Source: Pseudomonas fluorescens (GTDB lineage Bacteria; Pseudomonadota; Gammaproteobacteria; Pseudomonadales; Pseudomonadaceae). Taken from it: 64,000 nucleotides of DNA. How positions within the stretch are numbered: the first letter of the stretch is position 1; every line of letters begins with the position of its first letter. Shown here piece by piece: positions 7,555 to 16,853 of the stretch. Under the pieces are notes generated by a model. It had not been told where the DNA came from, made no database searches, and saw only the letters and a list, made by a program, of their open reading frames with translations. Position numbers and translations under genes: made by a program. The stretch spans positions 72,746 to 136,745 of the forward strand of contig NZ_CABVHK010000015.1 of the NCBI RefSeq assembly GCF_902497785.1, given 5' to 3'.

Positions 7555-8781
7555 ATGGATTTCGCTTATTCGCCCAAGGTTCAGGAACTGCGTGAGCGCG
7601 TGACCGCGTTCATGGACACCTACGTCTATCCCGCCGAAGCCGTGTTCGAGCGCCAGGTTGCCGAAGGCGACCGCTGGCAGCCGACGGCGATCATGGAAGA
7701 ACTCAAGCTCAAGGCCAAGGCTGAAGGGCTGTGGAATTTGTTTCTGCCTGAGTCCGAGCTCGGCGCCGGCCTGACCAACCTCGAATACGCGCCTTTGGCA
7801 GAAATCATGGGCCGCTCGCTGCTGGGCCCCGAGCCCTTCAACTGCTCGGCACCGGACACCGGCAACATGGAAGTGCTGGTGCGCTACGCCAACGAAGAAC
7901 AGAAACAGCGCTGGCTCGAACCGCTGCTGCGCGGCGAGATCCGTTCAGCGTTCGCCATGACCGAGCCGGACGTGGCTTCATCCGATGCCACCAACATGGC
8001 CGCCCGCGCCGTGCGTGACGGTGACGAATGGGTGATCAACGGCAAGAAATGGTGGACGTCGGGGGCCTGCGACCCACGTTGCAAGATCCTGATCTTCATG
8101 GGCCTGAGCGATCCTGACGCGCCGCGCCATGCGCAGCACTCAATGATTCTGGTGCCGGTGGACGCTCCCGGGGTGAAGATCGTTCGTCCGCTGCCGGTAT
8201 TCGGTTACGACGATGCACCCCACGGCCACGCTGAAGTGTTGTTCGAAAACGTTCGGGTGCCGTACGAAAACGTCCTGCTGGGCGAAGGACGCGGCTTCGA
8301 AATTGCTCAAGGTCGCCTTGGTCCGGGCCGGATTCACCATTGCATGCGTTCGATCGGCATGGCCGAGCGCGCGCTGGAACTGATGTGCAAACGCGCAGTG
8401 AACCGCACGGCGTTCGGCAAACCGCTGGCGCGTCTGGGCGGCAACATCGACAAGATCGCCGACTCGCGGATGGAAATCGACATGGCTCGCCTGCTGACAC
8501 TGAAAGCGGCGTACATGATGGACACCGTCGGCAACAAAGTGGCGAAGAGCGAGATCGCGCAGATCAAGGTTGTCGCGCCGAACGTGGCGTTGCGGGTCAT
8601 CGACCGGGCGATCCAGATTCACGGCGGGGCAGGGGTTTCCAACGACTTCCCGCTGGCTTACATGTACGCGATGCAACGCACCCTGCGCCTGGCCGATGGC
8701 CCGGATGAAGTGCACCGCGCGGCCATTGGCAAGTTCGAGATCGGCAAGTACGTGCCGAAAGAAATGCTGCGCAGCCATTAA
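7555..8781 (+). CDS. Acyl-CoA dehydrogenase family protein
   Basis: 408 residues. The FAD/acyl-binding signature FAMTEPDVASSDATN lies near residues 132-146, KWWTSGACDPRCK near 163-175, and the C-terminal IQIHGGAGVSNDFPLA and R(T)LRLADGPDEVH blocks are complete. The shape resembles the ACAD10/11-like and FadE groups rather than LiuA. It should oxidise an acyl-CoA using ETF as acceptor; the substrate is unknown. Its likely regulator is the divergent LysR gene. Confidence 0.92.
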   Translation: MDFAYSPKVQELRERVTAFMDTYVYPAEAVFERQVAEGDRWQPTAIMEELKLKAKAEGLWNLFLPESELGAGLTNLEYAPLAEIMGRSLLGPEPFNCSAPDTGNMEVLVRYANEEQKQRWLEPLLRGEIRSAFAMTEPDVASSDATNMAARAVRDGDEWVINGKKWWTSGACDPRCKILIFMGLSDPDAPRHAQHSMILVPVDAPGVKIVRPLPVFGYDDAPHGHAEVLFENVRVPYENVLLGEGRGFEIAQGRLGPGRIHHCMRSIGMAERALELMCKRAVNRTAFGKPLARLGGNIDKIADSRMEIDMARLLTLKAAYMMDTVGNKVAKSEIAQIKVVAPNVALRVIDRAIQIHGGAGVSNDFPLAYMYAMQRTLRLADGPDEVHRAAIGKFEIGKYVPKEMLRSH

Positions 8782-8782
8782 T

Positions 8783-8882
8783 TGTAGGAGCGAGCTTGCT
8801 CGCGATGAACTCCCAGACACCGCGTTCATCCAGCAAGCACGCGTTATCGTTGACGATCATCGCGAGCAAGCTCGCTCCTACA
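8783..8882. repeat. REP pair, family A
   Basis: TGTAGGAGCGAGCTTGCTCG and its inverse between the convergent acyl-CoA dehydrogenase and tatD genes. Confidence 0.9.
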
Positions 8883-8895
8883 GTAGCTGGGGGCA

Positions 8896-9702
8896 TCAGT
8901 CGATTATTGGCAGCCCGTAAAACGCCCGTGCACATGCGGTGCTGTGGGCTGCCAGATCTTCCTCGCTTTCCCCGCGATGCAGCGCGACTTCGCGCAGTAC
9001 TTCCGTCAGATACGCCGGCTCATTGCGGCCATTCTTTGGCTTGGGCCGCAAACTGCGCGGCAGCAGGTACGGCGCATCACTTTCCAGCATCAGCCGTCCG
9101 CGTTTGATCTCTTTCACCAGCGGATGCAAGTGTGTGCCCCGACGCTCGTCGCAGATCCAGCCGGTAATACCGATGTGCAAATCCAGGTCGAGGTAGCTGA
9201 ACAGCGCCTTCTTCTCGCCGGTGAAGCAATGCACCACGGCGGCCGGGAGTTGATCGCGGTAATCCCGGAGGATTTCCAGCAAGCGCTGGCTGGCGTCCCG
9301 CTCATGGAGGAACACCGGCAGTTGCAGTTCGATCGCCATCTCCAAGTGTTGTTCGAGGACTTTTTCCTGTTGCGGGCGCGGCGAGAAATCGCGATTGAAA
9401 TCCAGCCCGCACTCACCCACGGCCACCACGTTTGGCTCTTTGAGCAAACTGCGCAGACGCCGTGCACTGTCGGCGTTCCAGTCGCTGGCGGAATGCGGGT
9501 GAATGCCAGCGGTGGCGAACAGTCGTTGGCCCGTTTCATCCAGTTGCTGGCACAGTTCCAGCGCCTGTTCGCTGCCGTCAACGCTGGTGCCGGTCAATAC
9601 CAATTGGCAGACCCCGGCGGCATAGGCGCGGTCGAGTACAGCCTGATGTTTGTCGGCAAAACCGGGGTTGGTCAGGTTGACGCCGATATCGATGAGTTGC
9701 AT
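8896..9702 (-). CDS. tatD: TatD-family metal-dependent hydrolase/DNase
   Basis: 268 residues from the ATG at 9702, chosen because GAGG lies 7 nt upstream and because the protein then opens with MQLIDIGVNLTNPGF, the start seen in E. coli TatD. Other TatD features are TAGIHPHSASDW, VGECGLDFNRDFSPRPQQE and FLHERDA with the metal ligands, and a C-terminal ESDAPYLLPRSL. Members are 3'-5' DNA/RNA exonucleases of the amidohydrolase fold. It is not next to tatABC here. Confidence 0.93.
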   Translation of the reverse strand: MQLIDIGVNLTNPGFADKHQAVLDRAYAAGVCQLVLTGTSVDGSEQALELCQQLDETGQRLFATAGIHPHSASDWNADSARRLRSLLKEPNVVAVGECGLDFNRDFSPRPQQEKVLEQHLEMAIELQLPVFLHERDASQRLLEILRDYRDQLPAAVVHCFTGEKKALFSYLDLDLHIGITGWICDERRGTHLHPLVKEIKRGRLMLESDAPYLLPRSLRPKPKNGRNEPAYLTEVLREVALHRGESEEDLAAHSTACARAFYGLPIID

Positions 9703-9937
9703 GGTGCTACCTCGGACCAAAGGCCGGAAAGCATATCAGAGCTGTAGATTTATAAGAAAAGCCAAGAACTACAACGAGTTAAAGCTGTCTTTTGATGCCG
9801 CGAGACAGGCTGGGGTGGTCACGGTGCCATCACTGTGCCAGTCTTTCGCACTTTGCCAGCGGTCATGGCGCTCTGTTTCTGTCGTTCGATTTCACGCTGT
9901 TTGTTGAATTCGGCCCAGTATTCTTTCCGGAGAGTGG

Positions 9938-11359
9938 ATGATACGTCCCTCGATTTTGTTACTGCTGTGTGGTTCGTTGTTGCTGCCGATGCCGGCGGTT
10001 GCGCGTCTGGCCGGTCCGTTGCAAGCCGTGCCGGTCGCCAAGGTGCGCGACCTTCAGGAAATTCGCAGCAGTCGCGTGCTCAGGGTGTTGGTCAACCAGA
10101 GCCGCAACAGTTCCGGCGAGGTTCAGGGCCAGGCGATCGGCGTCGAATACCATCGCTTGCGTGCCTTCGAGCAGTACCTCAACGGCCATGCCCGTGACGG
10201 TCAGGCAGTCACCCTCAAGATCATCCCCCGAGCCAAGGATCAGTTGCTCGGTGCATTGCAACGGGGGGAGGGAGATCTGGTCGCGCCGGGGGAATTGCTC
10301 GACCTGCAACCGGGTTTCGCCGTCAGCACCAGCGAGCCTATCTCCAGCAATATCCCGCTGGTTCTGGTCGGGATCAAAGGCGAGAAACGCTACACCCGTC
10401 TCGAACAACTGTCCGGTAAAACCCTCGCATTGCCCACCGGCAGCGCCGCCGGGGATGCCATCAGTCAAATCAATCAAAAGCTCGCCCTGCGCAAACTGGC
10501 ACCGGTGACGATCGAGTGGGTCGATCCTAGCCTCGCGGTCGAAGACGTGCTGGAGATGGTCCAGGGCGGCATCTTCCACCTGACCATCGTCGAGCAACCG
10601 ATTGCCGAGCGCTGGGGCAAGATATTGCCCAAGCTGCGCTTTGACCGGCAGGTGCTCATCAGCGAGCCGGGGGAGGAGTTCTGGTTTGTGCGTCGCGACG
10701 CCTCGATGTTGCGCGCGAGCGTCAACCGCTTCCTCACCGGTTATAAAAAGCCCTCGGATCAGGACGTCGCATTCCTGCGGATTTATCGCCGTCTATATCA
10801 AGTCCACTACCCATTGGCCAAGGCCGATCGCCAGCGCCTGGAAAAACTGCGCCCGGTGCTGCAAAAGCATGCCGATGCCCAAGGCATGGACTGGCTCAAC
10901 CTGGCGGCACTGGCGTTCAAGGAATCCGCGCTGCAACCTAATGCACGCAGCGGTGGCGGGCCCACCGGCCTGATGCAGATCACCCCGTCCGCGGCCCAGC
11001 GGGTCGGGGTCAATAACATCCAGAACCTCGATGCCAACGTGCAGGCCGGGGCCAAATACCTGGCGATGATCCGTCGCAAGTTTTTTGCCAGCCCCAAACT
11101 CAACGAGCGTGAGCGCATGGCGTTTGTGCTCGCGGCCTACAACATCGGACCGGAGCGGGTTCAGGGCATGCGCGCCGAGGCGCGGCGACGAGGCCTCAAT
11201 CCAAATCAGTGGTTCTTTCAAGTCGAACGCATTGCCATGGAGCAGGTGGGAATGGGACCGGTCAGCTATGTTAATAGCGTGAACAAGTATTACCTGGCGT
11301 TCGATCGGGAGCGGGAGTCGTTGGAGCCCGAGGGGCAGAAGGTTGCCTCACGTAAATGA
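9938..11359 (+). CDS. MltF-like membrane-bound lytic transglycosylase
   Basis: 473 residues with three parts: a signal peptide (about 1-22, a hydrophobic run ending PAVA), a solute-binding-protein-like domain (about 45-265), and a C-terminal lytic transglycosylase domain (about 300-445). The catalytic Glu329 sits in AALAFKESALQ, and GLMQI follows at 344-348. This architecture is that of MltF, which cleaves peptidoglycan in the periplasm and is controlled by the N-domain. GGAGAG precedes the ATG at 9938. It diverges from tatD across 235 bp in which no special element is seen. Confidence 0.92.
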   Translation: MIRPSILLLLCGSLLLPMPAVARLAGPLQAVPVAKVRDLQEIRSSRVLRVLVNQSRNSSGEVQGQAIGVEYHRLRAFEQYLNGHARDGQAVTLKIIPRAKDQLLGALQRGEGDLVAPGELLDLQPGFAVSTSEPISSNIPLVLVGIKGEKRYTRLEQLSGKTLALPTGSAAGDAISQINQKLALRKLAPVTIEWVDPSLAVEDVLEMVQGGIFHLTIVEQPIAERWGKILPKLRFDRQVLISEPGEEFWFVRRDASMLRASVNRFLTGYKKPSDQDVAFLRIYRRLYQVHYPLAKADRQRLEKLRPVLQKHADAQGMDWLNLAALAFKESALQPNARSGGGPTGLMQITPSAAQRVGVNNIQNLDANVQAGAKYLAMIRRKFFASPKLNERERMAFVLAAYNIGPERVQGMRAEARRRGLNPNQWFFQVERIAMEQVGMGPVSYVNSVNKYYLAFDRERESLEPEGQKVASRK

Positions 11360-11465
11360 TCGACTAAACTGATCGTTATGGCGGAATTATTGCGCTTTTA
11401 AGATTGGATTTACTGATTAATATAGCGGCCAACCAACACATAACTCTCAAAATGGATGACACAGC

Positions 11466-11900
11466 ATGAGCACACTGATCAACAAGGTACTGTTTACCCG
11501 CGCTGGCTACGGCCTCACGGTCCTGCGGATCTTCGTCGGCATCATCTTCGCCGCTCACGGATCGCAAAAGTTGTTCGGTGCATTCGGTGGCTATGGTCTG
11601 GCGGGCACTGCGCAGTACATGGAAAGCCTCGGCCTGACGCCCGGCTACGTCATGGCCACCTTGGCCGGAGGCACTGAATTCTTCGCCGGTCTGGCCCTGA
11701 TCATCGGTCTGCTGGTACGCCCCGCAGCGCTGGGGCTGGCATTCCTGTCGCTGGTCGCGATCTTCACCGTGCACATCAGCCACGGTCTGTTCATGGCCAA
11801 CAATGGTTATGAGTTTGCCCTGGCCCTGTTGGGTGGCAGCATCGCGGTATTGATCGAAGGTGCCGGCAAGCTGTCGGTGGACCGCGCCATCGCAGGCTGA
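11466..11900 (+). CDS. DoxX-family inner-membrane protein
   Basis: 144 residues with about four hydrophobic segments. The family signature GLTVLRIFVGIIFAAHGSQK is at the N-terminus, followed by LAGGTEFFAGLALIIGLLVR. DoxX/YphA-type proteins are small inner-membrane proteins; some are linked to oxidative stress or thiosulfate metabolism, but no reaction can be assigned here. A strong terminator follows, so the gene is likely monocistronic. Confidence 0.9.
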   Translation: MSTLINKVLFTRAGYGLTVLRIFVGIIFAAHGSQKLFGAFGGYGLAGTAQYMESLGLTPGYVMATLAGGTEFFAGLALIIGLLVRPAALGLAFLSLVAIFTVHISHGLFMANNGYEFALALLGGSIAVLIEGAGKLSVDRAIAG

Positions 11901-11916
11901 CCGCTCTGGCTCAACG

Positions 11917-11945
11917 AAAAGGCCCGCATTGCGCGGGCCTTTTTT
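11917..11945 (+). terminator. Rho-independent terminator after the DoxX gene
   Basis: AAAAGGCCCGC stem closing on GCGGGCCTTTTTT with a run of T. Confidence 0.9.
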
Positions 11946-11954
11946 GTTGTGCGT

Positions 11955-12149
11955 CATTCTTGACACTGTCCGGTCAGCTTCTCTAGGATGCTGCCCATGC
12001 GCCGATTTAAACAGCTACTTGCGGGGCGCCAGGTGACTCATTTCAGTTACCGATAGAAGCTTGAAACAGGCTTCGAAATACCGCTAAAGCGCTGGTTCGG
12101 TGTTGCCTCTCACCTGCCATGCAGACTTTTGAGGCAGAGACACGACACG
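11955..12149 (+). other. Structured leader with a possible 19-residue leader peptide
   Basis: This gap precedes the hypothetical gene at 12150. It holds a small frame, 11997-12056 (MRRFKQLLAGRQVTHFSYR), with AGGA about 9 nt upstream. It also has a GCGCC/GGCGC stem (11999-12003 with 12025-12029) that overlaps that frame, and a GAAGC/GCTTC stem (12056-12060 with 12070-12074) directly at its stop codon. The arrangement resembles a regulatory leader, but the ligand and function are unknown. Confidence 0.45.
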
Positions 12150-12458
12150 ATGAATGCATTAAACCCCGTTGTACGCCCCGCGCCGATTACGGCACACCTC
12201 ACCCAGCGCAATCCAAAAATCCTGCTTGGCGGTAAACATCAGCCGACGCTCCTGCGTTACCTCGATGGCTGGCCACGTCGCACCGGCGGCCCGGCAGCGT
12301 TCCTGATCCAGTTTGTCGAAGACGGTGAATCGCTGGCCCGGTTTGCCAGCGACAGTTTCGATCTGGCAGTGATTCAGTCGCCCAGCATCGAGGACGCACC
12401 GCAAATGATCAGACAACTGACCCGCGTTGCCCGCCAAGGGCTGATTACCCGGCGCTGA
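12150..12458 (+). CDS. Hypothetical protein, possible methyltransferase-like fold fragment
   Basis: 102 residues from the ATG at 12150 (MNALNPVVRPAPI...). An in-frame start further upstream is possible. I do not recognise a named family. The C-terminal half (FDLAVIQSPSIEDAPQMIRQ followed by LTRVARQG) faintly recalls the D(L/V)(V/A)...LxxxxRVLxPGG end of SAM-dependent methyltransferases, but the SAM-binding glycine motif is absent. There is no signal peptide or membrane segment. It converges with greB with a 3-bp gap and is preceded by an unusual leader. Confidence 0.7.
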   Translation: MNALNPVVRPAPITAHLTQRNPKILLGGKHQPTLLRYLDGWPRRTGGPAAFLIQFVEDGESLARFASDSFDLAVIQSPSIEDAPQMIRQLTRVARQGLITRR

Positions 12459-12461
12459 GGT

Positions 12462-12959
12462 TCAGGGATACTCGATCGCCACGATATACACACACTGCTC
12501 GCCAGTCGGCGTCTGGACCCGGACTTCAGCGTCCAGCGCCTTGCCGATCAGGGCGCGTGCCAGCGGTGAGTCGATACTGATCAGGCCTGATTTCAGGTCC
12601 AGTTCATCCGGCCCGACGATGCGGTAGCGCGATTCTTTGCCGTCCTCGTCTTCGATGGTGACCCAGGCGCCAAAGTAGACTTTGTTCGGATCGCTGGGCT
12701 TCTCGCTGACCACTTTGAGCGCTTCCAGCCGTTTGGTGAGAAAGCGCACGCGACTGTCGATCTCGCGCAGCATTTTCTTGCCGTAGGTGTATTCGGCGTT
12801 TTCCGAGCGATCACCCTGCGCCGCTGCCTCGCTGACCGATTGCGTCACTTGCGGCCGGCGCACGTGCCAGAGCTCATGAAACTCGGCGCGCATCCGCGCT
12901 TCACCTTCCGGGGTGATCAGCGCGGTGCCGGCGGTGCGGGGAGGGCGATAACGGCTCAT
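12462..12959 (-). CDS. greB: Transcription elongation factor GreB
   Basis: 165 residues. It has an N-terminal coiled coil with the acidic tip in QGDRSENAEYTYGKK (about residues 48-62), where Asp and Glu enter the RNA polymerase secondary channel to stimulate transcript cleavage. The C-terminal FKBP-like domain has RIVGPDELD and ISIDSPLARALIGK. The length and the NAEYTYGKK version of the tip fit GreB rather than GreA. Confidence 0.95.
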   Translation of the reverse strand: MSRYRPPRTAGTALITPEGEARMRAEFHELWHVRRPQVTQSVSEAAAQGDRSENAEYTYGKKMLREIDSRVRFLTKRLEALKVVSEKPSDPNKVYFGAWVTIEDEDGKESRYRIVGPDELDLKSGLISIDSPLARALIGKALDAEVRVQTPTGEQCVYIVAIEYP

Positions 12960-12993
12960 GGCGACTTCTTGTGGTTGCGAAGGCTGAAGTCTA

Positions 12994-15498
12994 TCAACCC
13001 TCGCGCAACACTGTCAGGGGGCTGGCGTTCAAGGCACGGCGTGTGCCGAAGACGCCGGCACCGCCGATCAGCACAGCGCCGATCAATGGCAGGACCAACA
13101 GCCACGGGTGCGGGTGCCATGGCAGATCGAACGCGTAGCGGTACAGCACCAGGCTCACCAGTTCCGATCCGAGCGCTGCCAATAATCCGCTGACGGCGCC
13201 CAGCAGGCCGAACTCGATCCGCCGCGCCTTGACCAGCAATTGTCGCTCGGCCCCCAGGGCTCGTAGCAATGCGCCCTGACGAATGCGTTCATCGAGCGTC
13301 GCTTGCAGGCCCGAGAACAACACTGCCATCCCCGCCGCCAGCACGAACAACAACACATATTCCACCGCCAGGGTGACTTGGGCGAGGATGCTGCGCAGCT
13401 GCTCCAGCAAGGCTTCGACTTGCAGGATGGTGACCGCCGGGAAGGCGCGGGACAGGTCGACAATCTGCTGATCGTGACCTGCCGCCAGATAGAAACTCGT
13501 CAGGTAGGTCGCTGGCAGATCCTTGAGTGTGCCCGGCTGGAAGATCATGAAAAAATTCGGCTGGAAGTTGTCCCAGTTGATGTCTCGCAAGCTGGTGACC
13601 TTCGCTTCGCGATTGACCCCGCCCACGGTAAACACCATGTGATCGCCCAATTTGAGTTTCAGGCTTTCGGCGACTTTACCTTCCACCGACACGCCGGGAA
13701 TGTCATCTGCCGGCTGCTCGCTCCACCAGTTGCCGGAGGTGAGTGCGTTTCCTGTCGGCAGGTCCGCCGCCCAGGTCAGGCTGAGGTCGCGCTGGATCGC
13801 CCGATCCCCGGCCGAGTCCTTGCTGACGATCTCCTGCACCGGCTCGCCGTTGATGCTGATCAGCCGTCCCGGCACCACCGGGTAAAGCGGCGCCGATTGT
13901 GCTGACAGTTCGATCAGGCGATCGGTGAAGGCCTGTTTGTCCGCCGGCAGGATGTTCAGCGCGAAATAGTTCGGTGCGTTTTTCGGCAACTGATTCTGCC
14001 AGGTGTCCAGCAACTCTCCGCGCAACAGGGCGATCAGCGCCATGGACAGCAGGATCAACCCGAAGGCCAGTGATTGACCGGCCGCCGCGAGTGGGTGACG
14101 CAGCAATTGCCCCAGACCGAGGCGCCACGGCAACGAAGCGCGGGCGAGCATGCGGCGCAGGCTTTTTAGCAGCAACAACAGCAAACCGCCGAGTACCAGC
14201 GCCGCAATCACACCACCGCCGAGCAGGGCAAACGTCAGCACCAGGTCCAGGCTCAGGCGCCACATGATCAGCCCAAGTGCGCCCAATGCCGCGCCGTAGA
14301 CCATCCAGGTGCTGGAAGGAATCGGCAGCATGTCGCGACGCAGTACGCGCAACGGCGGGACCCGGCCGAGCGCAGCCAGTGGCGGCAAGGCGAAACCGGC
14401 CAGCGCCACCAGCCCGGTGCCGATCCCGGCGATGGCCGGAAACAGGCCGCCCGGCGGCACATCGGTGGGCAACAAATCGTGCAGTAGCGCGAACAGTCCG
14501 AGCTGCGCCAACCAGCCAATCAGCGCACCGCTGATGCTGGCCAGCAGGCCAAGCACCGTCAACTGCAAACTGAACAGCACCATGGTTTCCCGACGGGACA
14601 ATCCCAGGCAACGCAGCAACGCACTGGCGTCGAAGCGGCGGGTGGCGAAGCGCGTCGCCGACAGCGCCACCGCCACACCCGACAACAGCACTGCCACCAG
14701 GCTGGCCATGTTCAAGTAACGTTCGGCCTTGCCCAGTGCGCCGCCAATCTGTCGGTTGCCGTCGCGCGCGTCCTGAATGCGCTGGTTGGCAGCGAGTCCA
14801 GGCTTGATCAGTTGGCGATAGGTTTCCAGCGTTTCGGCCGGTCCGCGCCAGAGTTCACGGTAGCTGACCCGGCTGCCGGGTTGCACCACGCCCGTGGCGG
14901 CGAGGTCACTGAGGTTGATCAGCACACGGGGCGTCAGGCTGTAGAAATTGCCGGCGCGGTCCGGTTCATAGGTCAGCACCCGCGCCAGTTTCAGGGTGCG
15001 CAGGCCGACGTCGATGCTGTCGCCCATCTTCAAATCCAGGGCGGTCAGCAGCCGCGCTTCTACCCAGGCTTCACCAGGTTTCGGTCCGCCCCCGGTTTCT
15101 TCCAGGGCGAAAGGCGCCGGGGCGCTTTTCAGTTCGCCGCGCAGTGGGTAAACCTCGTCGGCGGCTTTGATGCTCGACAGTTGTATGCCGTTGTCGGTGG
15201 CGATGACGCTGGAGAACTCCACCACCTGTGCGTGTTCGAGTCCCAGGTCCGTGCCGCTTCTGATCTGTTCGGGACGTGCCGGTGAACTGCCTTCGAGCAG
15301 CAGGTCGGCGCCGAGAAATTCGGTGGCGCGCAGCATCATGGCGCCGTTCAGGCGGGCGCCGAAATAGCCGATGGCAGTACTCGCCGCCACCGCCACCACC
15401 AAGGCGAAGAACAACACCCGCAGCTCACCGGCGCGGGCATCACGCAGCAGTTGGCGGAGGGCGAGACTGAACAGGCGCAACAGCGGCAGGCGTGCCAT
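12994..15498 (-). CDS. ybbP: ABC transporter permease, YbbP/FtsX type
   Basis: 834 residues from the ATG at 15498; an in-frame TTG one codon earlier is also open, but GGAG is placed better for the ATG. An N-terminal membrane segment (about 25-47) is followed by a large periplasmic domain, two clusters of membrane helices in the middle (about 260-500), and a C-terminal FtsX domain with three helices ending near GTRRALNASPLTVLREG. This is the layout of YbbP. Its start overlaps the ybbA stop by one base (TGATG), showing translational coupling. The transported substrate is unknown; the pair sits beside tesA as in E. coli. Confidence 0.93.
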   Translation of the reverse strand: MARLPLLRLFSLALRQLLRDARAGELRVLFFALVVAVAASTAIGYFGARLNGAMMLRATEFLGADLLLEGSSPARPEQIRSGTDLGLEHAQVVEFSSVIATDNGIQLSSIKAADEVYPLRGELKSAPAPFALEETGGGPKPGEAWVEARLLTALDLKMGDSIDVGLRTLKLARVLTYEPDRAGNFYSLTPRVLINLSDLAATGVVQPGSRVSYRELWRGPAETLETYRQLIKPGLAANQRIQDARDGNRQIGGALGKAERYLNMASLVAVLLSGVAVALSATRFATRRFDASALLRCLGLSRRETMVLFSLQLTVLGLLASISGALIGWLAQLGLFALLHDLLPTDVPPGGLFPAIAGIGTGLVALAGFALPPLAALGRVPPLRVLRRDMLPIPSSTWMVYGAALGALGLIMWRLSLDLVLTFALLGGGVIAALVLGGLLLLLLKSLRRMLARASLPWRLGLGQLLRHPLAAAGQSLAFGLILLSMALIALLRGELLDTWQNQLPKNAPNYFALNILPADKQAFTDRLIELSAQSAPLYPVVPGRLISINGEPVQEIVSKDSAGDRAIQRDLSLTWAADLPTGNALTSGNWWSEQPADDIPGVSVEGKVAESLKLKLGDHMVFTVGGVNREAKVTSLRDINWDNFQPNFFMIFQPGTLKDLPATYLTSFYLAAGHDQQIVDLSRAFPAVTILQVEALLEQLRSILAQVTLAVEYVLLFVLAAGMAVLFSGLQATLDERIRQGALLRALGAERQLLVKARRIEFGLLGAVSGLLAALGSELVSLVLYRYAFDLPWHPHPWLLVLPLIGAVLIGGAGVFGTRRALNASPLTVLREG

Positions 15499-16181
15499 CA
15501 AGGCTCCAGAGGGGCGACCAGCAGGCCGGCTTCAAGTCGGATCAGGCGCCGGCAACGGTGTGCCAGGCGTTCGTCGTGAGTCACCAGCACCAGGGTCGTG
15601 CCGCGCTCCTTGTTCAGTTCGAACAGAAGATCGCTGATGCGCTCGCCGGTGTGGCTGTCGAGGTTGCCGGTGGGTTCATCGGCAAACAGCACGTCAGGTT
15701 CGGCGGCGAATGCACGGGCAATCGCCACGCGTTGCTGTTCGCCACCGGAGAGCTGGCGCGGCGAGTGAGCCAGGCGCTGGCCCAGGCCGACGCGCTGCAG
15801 CAGTTCTGTGGCGCGCTCACGGGCGTCTTTGCGGCCATCGAGCTCCAGCGGCAGCATGACGTTTTCCAGCGCGTTGAGGCTGTCGAGCAGCTGGAATGAC
15901 TGAAACACAAAACCCACGTGCTCGGCGCGAATGCGCGCACGCTGGTCTTCATCGAGATTGCTCAGGCCCTGGCCGGCGAGGGTGACTTCACCACTGCTCG
16001 GCAGGTCGAGGCCGGCAAGCAGGCCAAGGAGGGTGGATTTGCCGGAACCGGAAGCGCCAACGATGGCCAGGCTGTCGCCCTTGTTCAGTTCCAGGCTGAG
16101 TTCGTGCAGGATAGTCAGTTCACCTTCCGCGCTGGGAACCACTTTGCTGAGGTTCTTCGCGGTGAGAATGCTTGCGCCCAT
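15498..16181 (-). CDS. ybbA: ABC transporter ATP-binding protein, YbbA type
   Basis: 227 residues starting MGASILTAKNLSKVV at 16181. Walker A GASGSGKST, the ABC signature LSGGEQQRVAIARAF and Walker B VLFADEPTGNLDS are all present; this is the LolD/MacB-like group. A longer in-frame extension upstream would run through tesA on the other strand and is rejected. The start is only 10 bp from the divergent tesA start. Confidence 0.94.
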   Translation of the reverse strand: MGASILTAKNLSKVVPSAEGELTILHELSLELNKGDSLAIVGASGSGKSTLLGLLAGLDLPSSGEVTLAGQGLSNLDEDQRARIRAEHVGFVFQSFQLLDSLNALENVMLPLELDGRKDARERATELLQRVGLGQRLAHSPRQLSGGEQQRVAIARAFAAEPDVLFADEPTGNLDSHTGERISDLLFELNKERGTTLVLVTHDERLAHRCRRLIRLEAGLLVAPLEP

Positions 16182-16191
16182 GGAGAATCCG

Positions 16192-16797
16192 ATGCGAGTG
16201 TGGTTTTTGAGTGCTGGCCTGGCCTTGATGTGCATGGCCCAGAACGCAGCGGCGGGTACGGTCCTGATCGTTGGCGATAGTATCAGCGCCGGTTTCGGAC
16301 TGGATACCCGCTTGGGGTGGGTGTCGTTGCTTGAACAACGGCTCAAACGCGAAGGTTTCGACGACAAGGTGGTCAATGCGTCCATCAGCGGCGACACCAG
16401 TGCAGGAGGCCAGGCGCGCCTGCCAGCGCTGCTTGCAGAGCATAAACCTGAACTGGTGATCCTCGAGCTGGGCGGCAATGACGGGCTGCGCGGAATGCCC
16501 CCTGCTAATTTGCAACAAAACCTTGCGTCGATGATCGACAGCTCCAGGGACAGCGGCGCCAAGGTGCTTTTGCTCGGCATGCAGTTGCCACCCAACTATG
16601 GCGTTCGTTACACCGAGGCATTTGCGAAGGTCTACAGCACGCTGGCCGACGAGAAAAAGATCCCGCTGGTGCCGTTTTTTCTCGACGGCGTGGGCGGCCA
16701 TCCGGACCTGATGCAGGCCGATGGCCTGCACCCGGCTGTCGGGGCTCAGGACAAGTTGCTGGAAAATGTCTGGCCGACACTGAAACCGCTGCTTTGA
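16192..16797 (+). CDS. tesA: Arylesterase/thioesterase TesA
   Basis: 201 residues beginning MRVWFLSAGLALMCMA, with a signal peptide of about 21 residues ending NAAAG. It is a periplasmic SGNH hydrolase with the GDSIS motif (nucleophile Ser30), GGNDGLRG (block III) and DGLHP (block V, catalytic Asp/His). P. aeruginosa TesA is a broad esterase and thioesterase. GGAG at 16182-16185 serves as ribosome site and lies in the 10-bp gap to ybbA. Longer frames upstream overlap ybbA and are rejected. Confidence 0.95.
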   Translation: MRVWFLSAGLALMCMAQNAAAGTVLIVGDSISAGFGLDTRLGWVSLLEQRLKREGFDDKVVNASISGDTSAGGQARLPALLAEHKPELVILELGGNDGLRGMPPANLQQNLASMIDSSRDSGAKVLLLGMQLPPNYGVRYTEAFAKVYSTLADEKKIPLVPFFLDGVGGHPDLMQADGLHPAVGAQDKLLENVWPTLKPLL

Positions 16798-16853
16798 CGC
16801 TTTTCTAGTGGCGGTGTTTCGGCTAAGGTGGCGCCCCCGATTTGGAGCCCCCG

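Noticed and set aside
15931..16191. N-terminal extension of TesA through ybbA
   Set aside because: The signal peptide starts at the ATG at 16192 with GGAG upstream; the extension is antisense to ABC motifs.
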